Of a stretch of 64,000 nt of DNA, positions 52,901 through 54,184 are shown one piece after another. The stretch spans positions 129,818,140 through 129,882,139 of the forward strand of contig OY755039.1 in assembly GCA_963576565.1 (NCBI GenBank). Reading direction: 5' to 3'. How positions within the stretch are numbered: position 1 is the stretch's first letter; the number at the start of each line of letters is the position of its first letter. The position numbers and the translations under genes are program-made. The notes beneath the pieces are model-generated. The model saw nothing but the letters and a program-made list of their open reading frames with translations, ran no database searches and had not been told where the DNA came from. The stretch comes from Aspidapion aeneum. Lineage: Eukaryota > Arthropoda > Insecta > Coleoptera > Brentidae.

Positions 52901-53445
52901 TTTCGGAAAACTTCCATCTATGCAGGTGCGCGGTGTCTCAATACAGGAACGAGAATTTCTGAGGGTATTAACTCGATCAAGTCATCCAACTGATCTCTTA
53001 AATTCTTCTTTCCCAAGGTATAATACCTCAAATTAGACGTCAAGAATCAACGTCTGAAAGCATGAGATCACCTTTTCGTGTGTTAAAAGTTGCAAATAAT
53101 GCAAGGACCTAATAAACAACAAGTGAAATTAAATAAAGAAAAATAGGAAAAAAGTTAGCCGAAGACAGAAAATTAAAAAACAAATCGTGAAATTAATTCC
53201 TTCTCTAGCCATTGCTGCGCGGGATAGGAAGGTAAAAAGCTGGTATATACTTTAGGCTGCATACCTGATCCAGTTTCAGCAATTCTTCTGGTGTATCTGG
53301 CAGCTGGCCAAGAATGAGGGGGGGATTGATGTTGACCTCCTTCCCCAATGACCTGACAACCTCCTCCCGATTATATCGGTCAGCGAAGACGCAACTTGCT
53401 GGTATTAAGCCGTGAACTGTGTAACTAATTGCTCGAACTAGTATC
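1829..53445 (-). CDS. gprs: RapGAP + BTB/POZ protein gene (serine-enriched protein-like), 12 exons, partial at both ends
   Basis: Twelve minus-strand exons join in frame: 53265-53445, 48522-48714, 44313-44426, 43751-43846, 32002-32118, 28711-28887, 27598-27865, 16974-17089, 15044-15208, 12379-12558, 6044-6165, 1829-1995 (1896 bp, about 631 codons). Residues 1-260 read as a RapGAP domain, which stimulates GTP hydrolysis by Rap-type small GTPases; the asparagine-thumb segment KRHIGNDIV spans the exon 3/4 junction. Residues 343-382 and 516-565 are two halves of a BTB/POZ dimerisation domain separated by a Ser/Pro/Lys-rich insert; residues 570-631 look BACK-like. The RapGAP-BTB order recalls insect 'serine-enriched protein' (gprs); that name is from memory and is the least certain part. 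The protein is probably cytoplasmic, since no signal peptide or membrane segment is seen. The N-terminus and start codon lie beyond 53445 and the C-terminus beyond position 1829. Confidence 0.85.
2510..2761 (+). pseudogene. pogo-type transposase N-terminal HTH exon
   Basis: The frame begins with [18 protein letters not shown] and continues [20 protein letters not shown] then [14 protein letters not shown], a pipsqueak-type helix-turn-helix like those of pogo/Tigger and jerky proteins. It is likely to splice out at CCAG|GTATAT near 2735. No DDE domain follows, so this is a relic of an internally deleted element. Confidence 0.75.
2790..3040 (-). pseudogene. LINE reverse transcriptase 3' end fragment (antisense)
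   Basis: The minus strand reads [20 protein letters not shown] then [20 protein letters not shown] and [10 protein letters not shown] before a stop. YGHVQRM-EERL-K-VLEW-P-GRR-RGRP is the familiar C-terminal end of insect endonuclease-reverse transcriptases. A truncated copy sits in what was the pogo element's intron. Confidence 0.75.
3049..3201 (+). pseudogene. PHD-like zinc finger exon of pogo transposase
   Basis: After TTTCATAG the frame reads [36 protein letters not shown], then [10 protein letters not shown] and a stop. The spacing C-x2-C...W-x-QC-x2-C...H-x2-C...C-x2-C is that of the PHD-like module found at the C-terminus of several insect pogo-type transposases. It marks the 3' end of the original transposase gene. 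Confidence 0.7.
3453..4000 (+). pseudogene. CR1/Jockey-group LINE 3' end
   Basis: The frame from 3524 includes [20 protein letters not shown], then [16 protein letters not shown] and [33 protein letters not shown] and YNKLPESIK form the standard post-reverse-transcriptase tail of CR1/Jockey-group retrotransposons. A frameshift near 3575 separates the preceding HSRISYAI segment. It is 5'-truncated and lies inside the pogo element. Confidence 0.75.
4360..5760. other. Intron with degenerate repeats
   Basis: AT-rich DNA. 4890-5040 has the common insect repeat tail with CACACAAACATACACACACA and 'CATCCTGTATGTCG'. 5190-5270 matches the 3' tail of the Penelope-like element at 55259 (TTTCGGACTTCCA.TGTCTTTAT). 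Nothing else was recognised. Confidence 0.45.
5761..6004. repeat. MITE with 55-bp inverted ends
   Basis: The arms share AGAGAATTATTGAAATA, AGCCAGGCTA and TGCCAGGCAC (left 5761-5816, inverted right 5944-6004). The centre encodes nothing. The element ends about 40 bases from the donor of exon 11. Confidence 0.72.
6044..6165 (-). CDS. gprs: Exon 11: last BTB helices
   Basis: The exon is 122 bp, from acceptor ATTTTAG to donor TGTG|GTAAGA, phase 2-40-0. It encodes [20 protein letters not shown] then [35 protein letters not shown] is the classic C-terminal BTB helix pair (L..AA..Y....L...C). A 240 bp MITE ends only about 40 bases beyond its donor. Confidence 0.93.
6595..6971 (+). pseudogene. Broken THAP/P-element transposase remnant
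   Basis: An ATG at 6595 gives MPRTCN and a stop. Another frame has SNYKTET, a stop, then [20 protein letters not shown]. This continues [17 protein letters not shown] and ends [17 protein letters not shown]-x2-HF and AVPTIF are the hallmark THAP residues (W, C2CH second half, AVPTIF box). At least two lesions break the first half. The reading QMETAIQEI at 6945-6971 is cut by the BEL element at 6972. Confidence 0.78.
6972..7367 (-). repeat. 3' LTR of BEL-type element
   Basis: It matches 10396-10839 except for a deletion of about 45 bp around 7107 and scattered differences, so insertion is not recent. In the minus direction it runs from (T)ATTTAATTACAAAATTAAA to GCTTGCACA. Confidence 0.75.
7312..8110 (-). 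pseudogene. Lys-rich C-terminal part of BEL gag
   Basis: An open minus-strand frame runs from about 8110 ([20 protein letters not shown]) to 7312. It is strongly basic ([33 protein letters not shown]) with no zinc-knuckle that I can see. It is separated from the upstream gag segment by the fold-back element at 8095-8607. The same KEVSKE phrase occurs on both sides of the break. No firm family match; nucleic-acid binding is likely only by composition. Confidence 0.5.
8095..8607. mobile_element. Fold-back insertion flanked by 12-bp target duplication
   Basis: Arms of about 208 bp (8125-8332 and 8401-8609) are essentially perfect inverted copies around a 68 bp loop. TTGAATAAAGTT occurs on both sides (8083-8094, 8608-8619), reading as a 12-bp target duplication inside the gag frame. 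The inner arm ends carry CAATCGAAACGTAGCGTG preceded by a CGATTG hairpin partner, similar to ends of Penelope-like elements, which often insert as inverted partial copies with duplications of this size. Confidence 0.7.
8652..9335 (-). pseudogene. BEL/Pao gag (two DUF1759-like segments)
   Basis: The 227-residue frame holds [20 protein letters not shown] then [18 protein letters not shown], and later [20 protein letters not shown] then [18 protein letters not shown]. Both fit the W-x-L-x2-L-x2-KL-x4-R-x-W...LPTL-ELL-FLE-RC pattern of DUF1759 in Pao/BEL gag polyproteins. So the segment appears twice in tandem, which is unusual. The N-terminus (above 9190) runs into an inverted duplication, so the start is not authentic. 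Confidence 0.65.
9191..9438. repeat. Near-perfect 120-bp inverted duplication
   Basis: Bases 9191-9308 are repeated in inverse orientation at 9318-9438 with almost no differences (CTTCTAGATTGCCTTCTAGA, GCATGCGTCAGTCCAAAA). The loop is only about 9 bp, as produced by template switching. Confidence 0.8.
9540..10315. repeat. Leader minisatellite of BEL element, about 7 variable units
   Basis: Units of about 75-120 bp share GGACAGGACAAGTGTACGG, AGTCGTACTGGCAGGTGGAC, GAATGGACGGACTTTCTCGT and GGAAGGTCGCTCTGG; starts lie near 9548, 9668, 9847, 9940, 10068, 10143 and 10257. Some units lack the middle. Long open frames on both strands here come from the repeat and not from a gene. Confidence 0.8.
10396..10839 (-). 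repeat. 5' LTR of BEL-type element
   Basis: In the minus direction it starts TGTTTAATTACAAAATTAAA and ends AGCTTGCACA. It holds AATAAA and a GTTGTTCTCACTATAAC stretch that may be the transcription start region. The BEL-like leader TTGGTCCTTCGAACC follows directly. Confidence 0.75.
12018..12199 (-). mobile_element. tRNA-Gly-derived SINE
   Basis: The minus strand begins with a tRNA-like head (12129-12198) and continues with a body to GTATAAAAAAAAAACC at 12018. AACAG borders both sides. It interrupts the right arm of the inverted-repeat element, the left arm of which supplies the empty site. Confidence 0.7.
12129..12198 (-). ncRNA. tRNA-like SINE head (A and B boxes)
   Basis: It reads TGGTGTAGTGGTAGCA (A box) and CCGGGTTCGATTCCTGG (B box with an intact T stem). 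The loop TTCCCAT suggests descent from tRNA-Gly(CCC). The acceptor and anticodon stems do not pair properly, so it is not a working tRNA gene. Confidence 0.7.
12379..12558 (-). CDS. gprs: Exon 10: end of BTB insert and second half of BTB domain
   Basis: The 180 bp exon lies between acceptor CTTATAG and donor ACAG|GTAAGA. It starts with a charged run ([13 protein letters not shown]), then [19 protein letters not shown], then [20 protein letters not shown]. The last part is the BTB 'F..LL.YLYTG' motif, restoring the domain broken after exon 7. Upstream reading into the intron gives an apparent ATG that is not used. Confidence 0.92.
12640..14000. repeat. Degenerate repeat family with GGTGG/CCACCC hairpins
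   Basis: Two diverged copies of one unit (about 12785-13090 and 13450-13960) share TGCGTT.AATGA.AGAAGCAACA, an ACTTGG.ATGA/GATA stretch and a hairpin formed by CACCC..CTTGGC.GGGGGGTGG. No reading frame is supported. Confidence 0.5.
14015..14465 (+). pseudogene. LINE reverse transcriptase fragment
   Basis: The frame contains [40 protein letters not shown] and [20 protein letters not shown]. These are reverse transcriptase motifs 2-5 of a CR1/Jockey-group LINE (QFGFR, FCD-KAFD, PQGS). The catalytic F/YADD box is absent: the frame changes at about 14460 into another LINE. The GVPQGSVLGP motif is altered to [10 protein letters not shown]. Confidence 0.8.
14463..14770 (+). pseudogene. RTE-type LINE 3' end
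   Basis: After a frameshift near 14525 the frame reads [40 protein letters not shown] and [18 protein letters not shown], stopping at 14740-14742. KWAGH-R-DRW, GRP-RW-DD and DREEW..L-EAYVQ-W are the standard C-terminal signature of RTE-type endonuclease/reverse transcriptases. The following AGATAGAATAGATAGA resembles an RTE microsatellite tail. Confidence 0.8.
14950..15035. repeat. Fragment of 432-bp MITE family
   Basis: GGCACCAAG..AGTT, ATCTTGGTGTCCACCGA and AGCTGGC match the ends of the palindromic element at 37284-37715. It abuts the donor of exon 9. Confidence 0.55.
15044..15208 (-). CDS. gprs: Exon 9: BTB insert, basic segment
   Basis: The 165 bp exon has 2 + 54 codons + 1. It follows acceptor TTTATAG and ends at donor TCAA|GTAAGA. 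It encodes [17 protein letters not shown], then [18 protein letters not shown] and [11 protein letters not shown]. The RPKS-VPSSP stretch looks like a 14-3-3 or proline-directed kinase motif (inference). The flank just downstream of the donor (14950-15035) is a fragment of a MITE seen whole at 37284-37715. Confidence 0.87.
15209..16973. other. Intron 8/9 with minor repeats
   Basis: 15405-15470 matches the 3' untranslated region of the I-type LINE (ACTGCGACCACTTATGGGTC). Two 50-bp imperfect direct repeats (CAACCAGT.AACGT) lie at 15725-15825. A poly-G MITE end (CCACTGAATCCGCCACTG) is at 16236-16255. Otherwise AT-rich and unrecognised. Confidence 0.45.
16974..17089 (-). CDS. gprs: Exon 8: BTB insert, Pro/Ser-rich
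   Basis: The 116 bp exon has 1 + 38 codons + 1, acceptor TTTAAG (an AAG acceptor) and donor ATAG|GTGAGT. It encodes [20 protein letters not shown] followed by [10 protein letters not shown] and FLQVPDI. There is no folded-domain signature; it is the start of the Ser/Pro-rich insertion inside the BTB domain. SRP-S and SPQQ-type sites could be kinase substrates, but that is only inference. Confidence 0.85.
17626..18545 (+). mobile_element. pogo-like element with zinc-finger remnant
   Basis: The ends are GGGTAAATGCGGGAGAGTTG and its inverse (17626-17648; 18523-18545) with TA on both sides. A frame at about 18030-18240 reads [20 protein letters not shown] then [14 protein letters not shown]; after a one-base shift it continues [16 protein letters not shown]. 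This is a C2-W-QC-x2-C-x2-WLH-x-C PHD-like module. The rest of the transposase is missing. Confidence 0.78.
18550..19195. other. AT-rich intron, nothing recognised
   Basis: No TIR, RNA gene or conserved frame was seen in this stretch on either strand. Confidence 0.4.
19198..19480 (+). pseudogene. I/R1-type LINE 3' end
   Basis: It reads [36 protein letters not shown] and ends with a stop at about 19383. CRFC...ETP.H..C.C...R is the C-terminal zinc-knuckle of RNase H-bearing LINEs; the same family is antisense at 30224-30716. The 3' tail runs to AACCTAACCTAAACTAACC. Confidence 0.72.
19490..20775. repeat. Degenerate (GG)TACGTTTTTAAAACGT repeat region with palindromic MITE inside
   Basis: Motifs such as TTTTTAGGTACG, AAAACGTAC and GGGACGTTT recur on both strands at 19490-19740 and 20310-20770, as in transposon subterminal regions. 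19740-19830 is a Penelope-like tail fragment. 19948-20202 is an inverted-repeat element with arms of about 80-100 bp (ATTGCCCTGTCCA, GATAGTTGA, GACCCGGTTAGGTTAGTATT). Coding is not supported. Confidence 0.55.
21207..21842 (+). mobile_element. pogo/Tigger-type MITE, copy A
   Basis: It is bounded by TA and by CAGTGAAACCTCTC... and its inverse. The inside frame reads [20 protein letters not shown] then [20 protein letters not shown], a CENP-B/pogo N-terminal helix-turn-helix. The transposase stops there. The subterminal AGCGGACACC motif is repeated near both ends. Confidence 0.85.
22923..23562 (+). mobile_element. pogo/Tigger-type MITE, copy B
   Basis: Nearly identical to copy A (same HTH frame) because it lies within the duplicated segment. 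The left end has CATTGAAACC in place of CAGTGAAACC. Confidence 0.85.
25197..25713. repeat. MITE with 100-bp inverted ends (AAGCGATGG family)
   Basis: The arms share TTTTGAAAACAAGCTTTTAT, AAATGGACTAAAAAGCATAA and ATAAAAGCGATGGGCG in opposite orientation. The centre has a hairpin made of GTAAGGGTAG...CTACCCTTAC around AACCCAACCCAACCC. A second member is at 32336-32812. Confidence 0.75.
25980..26835. repeat. Tandem repeat, unit about 272 bp, about 3 copies
   Basis: GTGGAAGTCAGTTGAAAGTA recurs at 26003, 26274 and 26548 and in shortened form near 26815. Each unit has TCCATTTTGAATCCGCCATA and TTTTACCCCCTC. A CATACATACATACATACAGG tail follows at 26855. Confidence 0.8.
27232..27590. other. Intron 7 flank, possible small MITE
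   Basis: AAACGTTACGTAATTTTTTA (27414) and GCGTTATGTAATTTAAG (27499) could be the ends of a GTTAC-type repeat with a GGGGAGGGGGGG centre. Nothing else was recognised. Confidence 0.35.
27598..27865 (-). CDS. gprs: Exon 7: linker and first half of BTB/POZ domain
   Basis: The acceptor is CTTCTAG and the donor CTGG|GTAGGT; phase is 2-88-2. The linker [18 protein letters not shown] and an acidic helix ([12 protein letters not shown]) lead to [11 protein letters not shown], a typical BTB first strand. It continues with [20 protein letters not shown], the BTB 'H.A.L...S..F..M' region, but with Arg-Ala-Ile at the usual His-Ala-Leu. The exon ends at MLYGIQTG, exactly where the BTB domain is then interrupted. 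Confidence 0.93.
27866..28560. other. Intron 6/7, short repeats only
   Basis: 28265-28540 has three loose repeats of TACATATCGGTTCATAAAT ... GCCATTTTAATT. No other structure was recognised. Confidence 0.4.
28615..28690. repeat. GGCGGC-rich tract beside GC splice donor
   Basis: CGGCGGCGAGTTG and GGCGGCAAATC units repeat within 75 bases, in sharp contrast with the AT-rich surroundings. It lies 20 bases into the intron after exon 6. Confidence 0.7.
28711..28887 (-). CDS. gprs: Exon 6: end of RapGAP domain; uses a GC splice donor
   Basis: The exon has 58 whole codons ([34 protein letters not shown], then IPKPYRR). REW-LTK-NGE and KFA-ERTR match the C-terminal helices of RapGAP domains (GARNL3/Rap1GAP have F-LTKLINAE...KFAKLE.RTR). 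The reading frame joins exon 7 correctly only if the donor is AGAAGAG|GCAAGT, a strong match to the minor GC-AG intron class; there is no GT donor in a suitable place. A GGCGGC-rich tract follows 20-90 bases into the intron. Confidence 0.88.
29018..29835. mobile_element. Fold-back element with AAGAGCGAAGTAAT tandem arms
   Basis: Short units of about 17-19 bp (AAAAGAGCGAAGTAATA) fill 29025-29250. Their inverse (TATTACTTCGCTCTTTT) fills 29640-29835. The inner parts are also inverted repeats (CCTGACTTCTTTC.CGGGATCCTAGAG and GGAAGGGTGAAATCGGT). A related inner fragment occurs at 54185-54415. Non-coding. Confidence 0.75.
29985..31275. mobile_element. Inverted-repeat pair flanking a LINE fragment
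   Basis: ATAGATCACACAATTTTAAG, GGTGTTTGCCTCCAAT and GGAGGGCCTGT at 29998-30060 recur inverted at 31202-31262. These are probably the ends of one element later invaded by the LINE at 30224-30716; independent insertion of two copies is the alternative. Confidence 0.55.
30224..30720 (-). pseudogene. I/R1-type LINE RNase H and C-terminal knuckle
   Basis: The minus strand reads [20 protein letters not shown] and [13 protein letters not shown] (RNase H: E and D-S-Q residues). After a frameshift it gives [20 protein letters not shown] and [18 protein letters not shown], the HCCC-type tail. It is a 5'-truncated copy of the family also seen at 19198. Confidence 0.82.
31302..31935. repeat. Imperfect inverted-repeat element
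   Basis: GGGCCACGATCCTC...CCGGGGCTGA (31335-31378) is mirrored by CAGCCCCGGG...AGGGTCGTGGCC (31865-31905), with TTGCTC near both outer edges. It ends about 65 bases from exon 5. Confidence 0.5.
32002..32118 (-). CDS. gprs: Exon 5: RapGAP domain, late strand
   Basis: The exon runs from acceptor TTTGCAG to donor AAAG|GTATGT, 117 bp, phase 2-38-1. It completes the Val codon and encodes [20 protein letters not shown], then [18 protein letters not shown]. The R-Y-V-VVTR-V-P pattern matches the post-catalytic strand of RapGAP domains. It lies 11.6 kb from exon 4; that intron contains the 4.8 kb hAT-like element. Confidence 0.9.
32336..32812. repeat. MITE, second AAGCGATGG-family copy
   Basis: Arms share AAGTCACAAGCTTTTATAAA, ATGCACTAAAAATTAAAAAT and AAAAGCGATGGCCG. 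The centre again has ACCCACCCAACCCGACCC between short inverted repeats. Confidence 0.75.
32935..33845. repeat. Minisatellite, unit about 125 bp, 7 copies
   Basis: Each unit has TATTGTCATCGGACCACTAT, ACCAAATTTCATCCAAATCG, GTGTCAAAAACGCATTTTTC and a GGGGGTGGGGGTAGGGGTGG run. Open frames crossing it are a by-product of unit length and are not genes. Confidence 0.85.
33890..34300 (+). repeat. Dispersed repeat, copy 1
   Basis: It shares ACGTATCAATATTTAAATA, GCTGACACTGACTTA and TAGTGACGTTGGAGATTTAA with 49300-49760 in opposite orientation. Confidence 0.65.
34300..36420. other. Intron 4/5, mostly unrecognised
   Basis: 34529-34685 is a probable MITE (CCAGTGGCGCACCCAGGAGG to CCCCCTCCCCCTGAACCTG). 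35800-35850 has a B-box-like GTGGGTTCAAGTCCCAT that may belong to a degraded tRNA-derived SINE. Other parts are AT-rich and without signal. Confidence 0.4.
36425..36564. repeat. hAT-type MITE, 140 bp, TAATTTG duplication
   Basis: The ends are CAGGGGCGGATCTAG and GTAGATCCACGCCTG. TAATTTG occurs on both sides (36418-36424 and 36565-36571). The GGGGGG/CCCCCC core is non-coding. Confidence 0.75.
37284..37715. repeat. Palindromic MITE, 432 bp, near full-length arms
   Basis: The arms (37284-37490, 37520-37715) share ATTATCTTGGTGTCCACCGA, GAGCGGCAAGAAGTGAAA and TTTAATAGAAA. The loop is under 30 bp. A partial copy abuts exon 9. Confidence 0.8.
38263..40442. repeat. 2180-bp tandem unit, copy 1
   Basis: The unit runs from TATGTTAAAAAATCAG to CCACTTGTCTTCGGCG. 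Near its end (39950-40290) it has a LINE-like tail reading [18 protein letters not shown] followed by AATAAATAAAAAAAAAATAA, and then a hAT-like end (AAAATACCGGACAGGTGGCA). It begins with an unusual run of (TCAAAAATGT)-like repeats. Short open frames within it have no family match. Confidence 0.9.
40443..42622. repeat. 2180-bp tandem unit, copy 2
   Basis: It follows copy 1 with no spacer and has the same length. Differences are few (for example CGGCGTGTC/AGGCCTGTC near 40820 and a one-base change near 41157), implying a recent duplication or conversion. Confidence 0.92.
43204..43488. repeat. Palindromic MITE, 285 bp
   Basis: Inverted arms share ATGTAAAAAATGCC.AGTACG, AAGCCAAGTTCTCCAA and GTTTCGAA.T.G. 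Non-coding; between exon 4 and the hAT element. Confidence 0.75.
43751..43846 (-). CDS. gprs: Exon 4: RapGAP domain, catalytic helix
   Basis: This 96 bp exon lies between a long pyrimidine tract ending CCAG and donor CTAG|GTAAGT. It completes the Gly codon and gives [18 protein letters not shown] followed by [10 protein letters not shown]. The NDIV sequence with the preceding HIG (exon 3) is the asparagine-thumb motif, so the catalytic residue is retained. KSHF matches the family's 'I.S.F.H.F' strand. Confidence 0.93.
44313..44426 (-). CDS. gprs: Exon 3: RapGAP domain, [10 protein letters not shown] segment
   Basis: The exon carries 2 + 37 codons + 1 base between acceptor TTTTAG and donor ATAG|GTAAGT. 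It includes [20 protein letters not shown] and KLQRKRHI, the most conserved part of RapGAP domains. The final HI-G-ND, whose Asn acts as the catalytic 'thumb' in Rap1GAP, is completed by exon 4. The exon is only 114 bp and is overlapped on the other strand by a meaningless reading frame. Confidence 0.94.
44440..45234. other. Intron 2/3, nothing recognised
   Basis: AT-rich, with no inverted repeats, RNA genes or exon-like frames recognised on either strand. Confidence 0.4.
45235..46000. repeat. Degenerate 146-bp repeat with AGATGGCGGC motif
   Basis: AAGATGGCGGC-like sites occur at about 45250, 45391, 45538, 45692, 45839 and 45981, spaced 141-154 bases; the sequence between is AT-rich and poorly conserved. 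The motif is identical to the vertebrate YY1 consensus (CAAGATGGCGGC). Confidence 0.6.
46331..46523. repeat. Palindromic MITE, 193 bp
   Basis: Arms share ATATGTTGACATTTAGTCCA and GCCGTT.TTGAAATATTTGCA in inverse orientation around a 50-bp loop. Confidence 0.8.
46937..47369 (+). mobile_element. Solo LTR, gypsy-type
   Basis: It starts TGTTAC and ends GTAACA, flanked by ATAT on both sides (46933-46936; 47370-47373). It holds a TATA box (CTTATATATAGGG at about 47149), a possible start site (GGGCAGTCAGAG) and AATAAA at 47308. No internal retroviral-type sequence adjoins, so it is the product of LTR recombination. A 4-bp duplication is usual for gypsy elements. Confidence 0.8.
47374..47999. other. 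Intron 1/2, nothing recognised
   Basis: No element ends or conserved frames were recognised. Confidence 0.4.
48000..48249. repeat. MITE, 250 bp
   Basis: Left AGGGTCCAAGTGCAGTTCCT and right AGGTACTACATTGGACCCT are inverted, both followed inward by CGTAAGTGA. It ends about 270 bp from exon 2. Confidence 0.65.
48522..48714 (-). CDS. gprs: Exon 2: RapGAP domain core
   Basis: The exon has 64 codons plus one base. Key stretches are [35 protein letters not shown] and [12 protein letters not shown]. These follow the RapGAP family signature (GQ-T-EEE, FL-LLG, GG/Q-LD-TG). The acceptor is AAAG rather than the usual pyrimidine-AG; the donor is ACAG|GTAAGT. The phase joins exon 1 with no partial codon, giving LLKLDQ-VFIKSEL, as expected for the family. 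Confidence 0.92.
48715..50397. repeat. Intron 1 with inverted dispersed repeat copy
   Basis: 49300-49760 is the minus-orientation copy of the repeat at 33890-34300 (AAACGTCACTAGGA, CTGACACTGACTTA). The rest is AT-rich with no further signal. Confidence 0.5.
50398..51289. mobile_element. 892-bp palindromic element with ACAGGGTGTCCC ends
   Basis: Nearly the whole sequence is an inverted repeat: TACAGGGTGTCCCAGAACTA, GTCAAAATATTACG, GAGATACAGGGTGTTAAA, CTGGTATACACCGA and AAGTCGCT pair between the halves, around a loop at about 50800-50890. It is non-coding. The first inner repeat (CAGGGTGTTAAA) resembles the end itself. Confidence 0.82.
51293..52328. other. Intron 1, nothing recognised
   Basis: No exon, RNA gene or TIR pair was found in this stretch. 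Confidence 0.35.
52329..52720. repeat. hAT-type MITE with GGCGTCCGTAAATTG ends
   Basis: CAGTGGCGTCCGTAAATTGG at the left mirrors TCAATTTACGGACGCCCCTG at the right. AT-rich interior, no frame. Confidence 0.65.
52816..52889 (-). ncRNA. tRNA-like sequence (pseudo-tRNA or SINE head)
   Basis: Acceptor arms GTCTTCG/CGAAGAC pair fully, and the T arm CCGGG-TTCGAGT-CCCGG is perfect. The anticodon arm TTTGT-GTACAGA-GCAAG pairs with two G-U pairs (anticodon ACA by position). The D arm is weak, and one extra C lies between the T and acceptor stems. It lies between two 45-bp direct repeats (52770 and 53112, AACAACAAGTGAAATTAAA), so a retroposed copy is more likely than a working gene. Confidence 0.5.
53265..53445 (-). 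CDS. gprs: Exon 1 of window: RapGAP domain, N-terminal part
   Basis: The exon follows a T-rich tract ending in TTTAG and ends at CAG|GTATGC. It starts with one base of a split codon, then has 60 codons beginning [12 protein letters not shown] and ending PEELLKLDQ. The last part matches the segment just upstream of the core sheet in SIPA1/Rap1GAP-type domains, where '..LLKLDE' precedes the 'K.GVIY' strand. Since the exon starts in mid-codon, at least one coding exon lies upstream; none was recognised in 53446-64000. Confidence 0.85.
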
Positions 53446-53504
53446 CTAAAAAAAAATTGAAAATATAAAAACAATAAATTAGAGTTTAATATATGATTAA
53501 AATA

Positions 53505-53691
53505 CAGTGAAGTTCGCAGATAGCGAACCCGTATATAAAGAACCCTTGCTTATAGCAAACGCCGTTCAAAATACCCAAAAAAAAATTTTACTTTGATATA
53601 CAATAGTCTATATGTCTTCTTATAGTAAACCTCGGATATAGCAGACCAGTTTCCGTGCAATCTTCGAGTTCACTATATCCGGAGTTGACTG
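53505..53691. repeat. pogo/Tc1-type MITE, 187 bp, TA duplication
   Basis: It begins CAGTGAAGTTCGCAGATAGC and ends CTATATCCGGAGTTGACTG, with TA outside each end. It inserted about 60 bases upstream of exon 1's acceptor. Confidence 0.7.
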
Positions 53692-53824
53692 TATGACTAT
53701 GTCTTTTTCAGAAGCAATGTGTATCTCCTCGTAAACAATTCAGATACAAAAAAACTTATCCGGTTCTTAAATAAATATGGCTTCAGCCAACACATCACTA
53801 CTCCAACGCGTATAAAAGACAATG

Positions 53825-54174
53825 CTCAAACCATCAGTATAATTCAATGCCGGTAGGGGTATTTTCCCTCGGAGTAGTTGTTTCTGGTGGTTTCACACAA
53901 CTTATGCTCTACACGGAGCTATCGCCTACATTCACCTGAGGATGGCCCAAAAGGTCGAAACCGGTCCGGTCGTGGATTGGCATGGAACATTTGTTCCTGA
54001 CTATCAGGACGTGTTCCAGACGGGGATCACTCGTATCCTCGTGATCGACGTTGGAGAAAGTGAAAACCAAATAGTTTTAACAAGTTCCCAACGAAAGCCT
54101 CAAACCATCAGTATAATTCAATGCCGGTAGGGGTATTTTCCCTCGGAGTAGTTGTTTCTGGTGGTTTCACACAA
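53825..54174 (+). mobile_element. Possible retrozyme: 274-bp partial tandem dimer with hammerhead-like core
   Basis: CTCAAACCATCAGTATAATT...GGTTTCACACAAC (about 77 bp) begins at 53825 and again at 54099, giving a 274-bp period: one full unit and part of the next. The unit contains a hammerhead-like motif (53930-53977). It has no reading frame. Tandem small units with hammerhead ribozymes are how animal retrozymes appear in genomes. A Penelope-like terminal repeat is the alternative. Confidence 0.5.
53930..53977 (+). ncRNA. Hammerhead ribozyme-like motif
   Basis: Stem I is ATTCAC/GTGGAT (six pairs, one G-U), core CTGAGGA (53936-53942), stem II GGCC/GGTC with loop CAAAA, then GAAA (53957-53960), a two-pair CC...GG stem III and cleavage-site TC (53970-53971). 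All conserved core bases are present. One extra T (53943) between the core and stem II is a departure from the standard fold, so activity is uncertain. Confidence 0.45.
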
Positions 54175-54184
54175 CAACTCATAT

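Noticed and set aside
48715..53264. Further exons between exon 1 and exon 2
   Set aside because: Exon 1 and exon 2 already join in phase at a conserved RapGAP segment, leaving no room for another coding exon.
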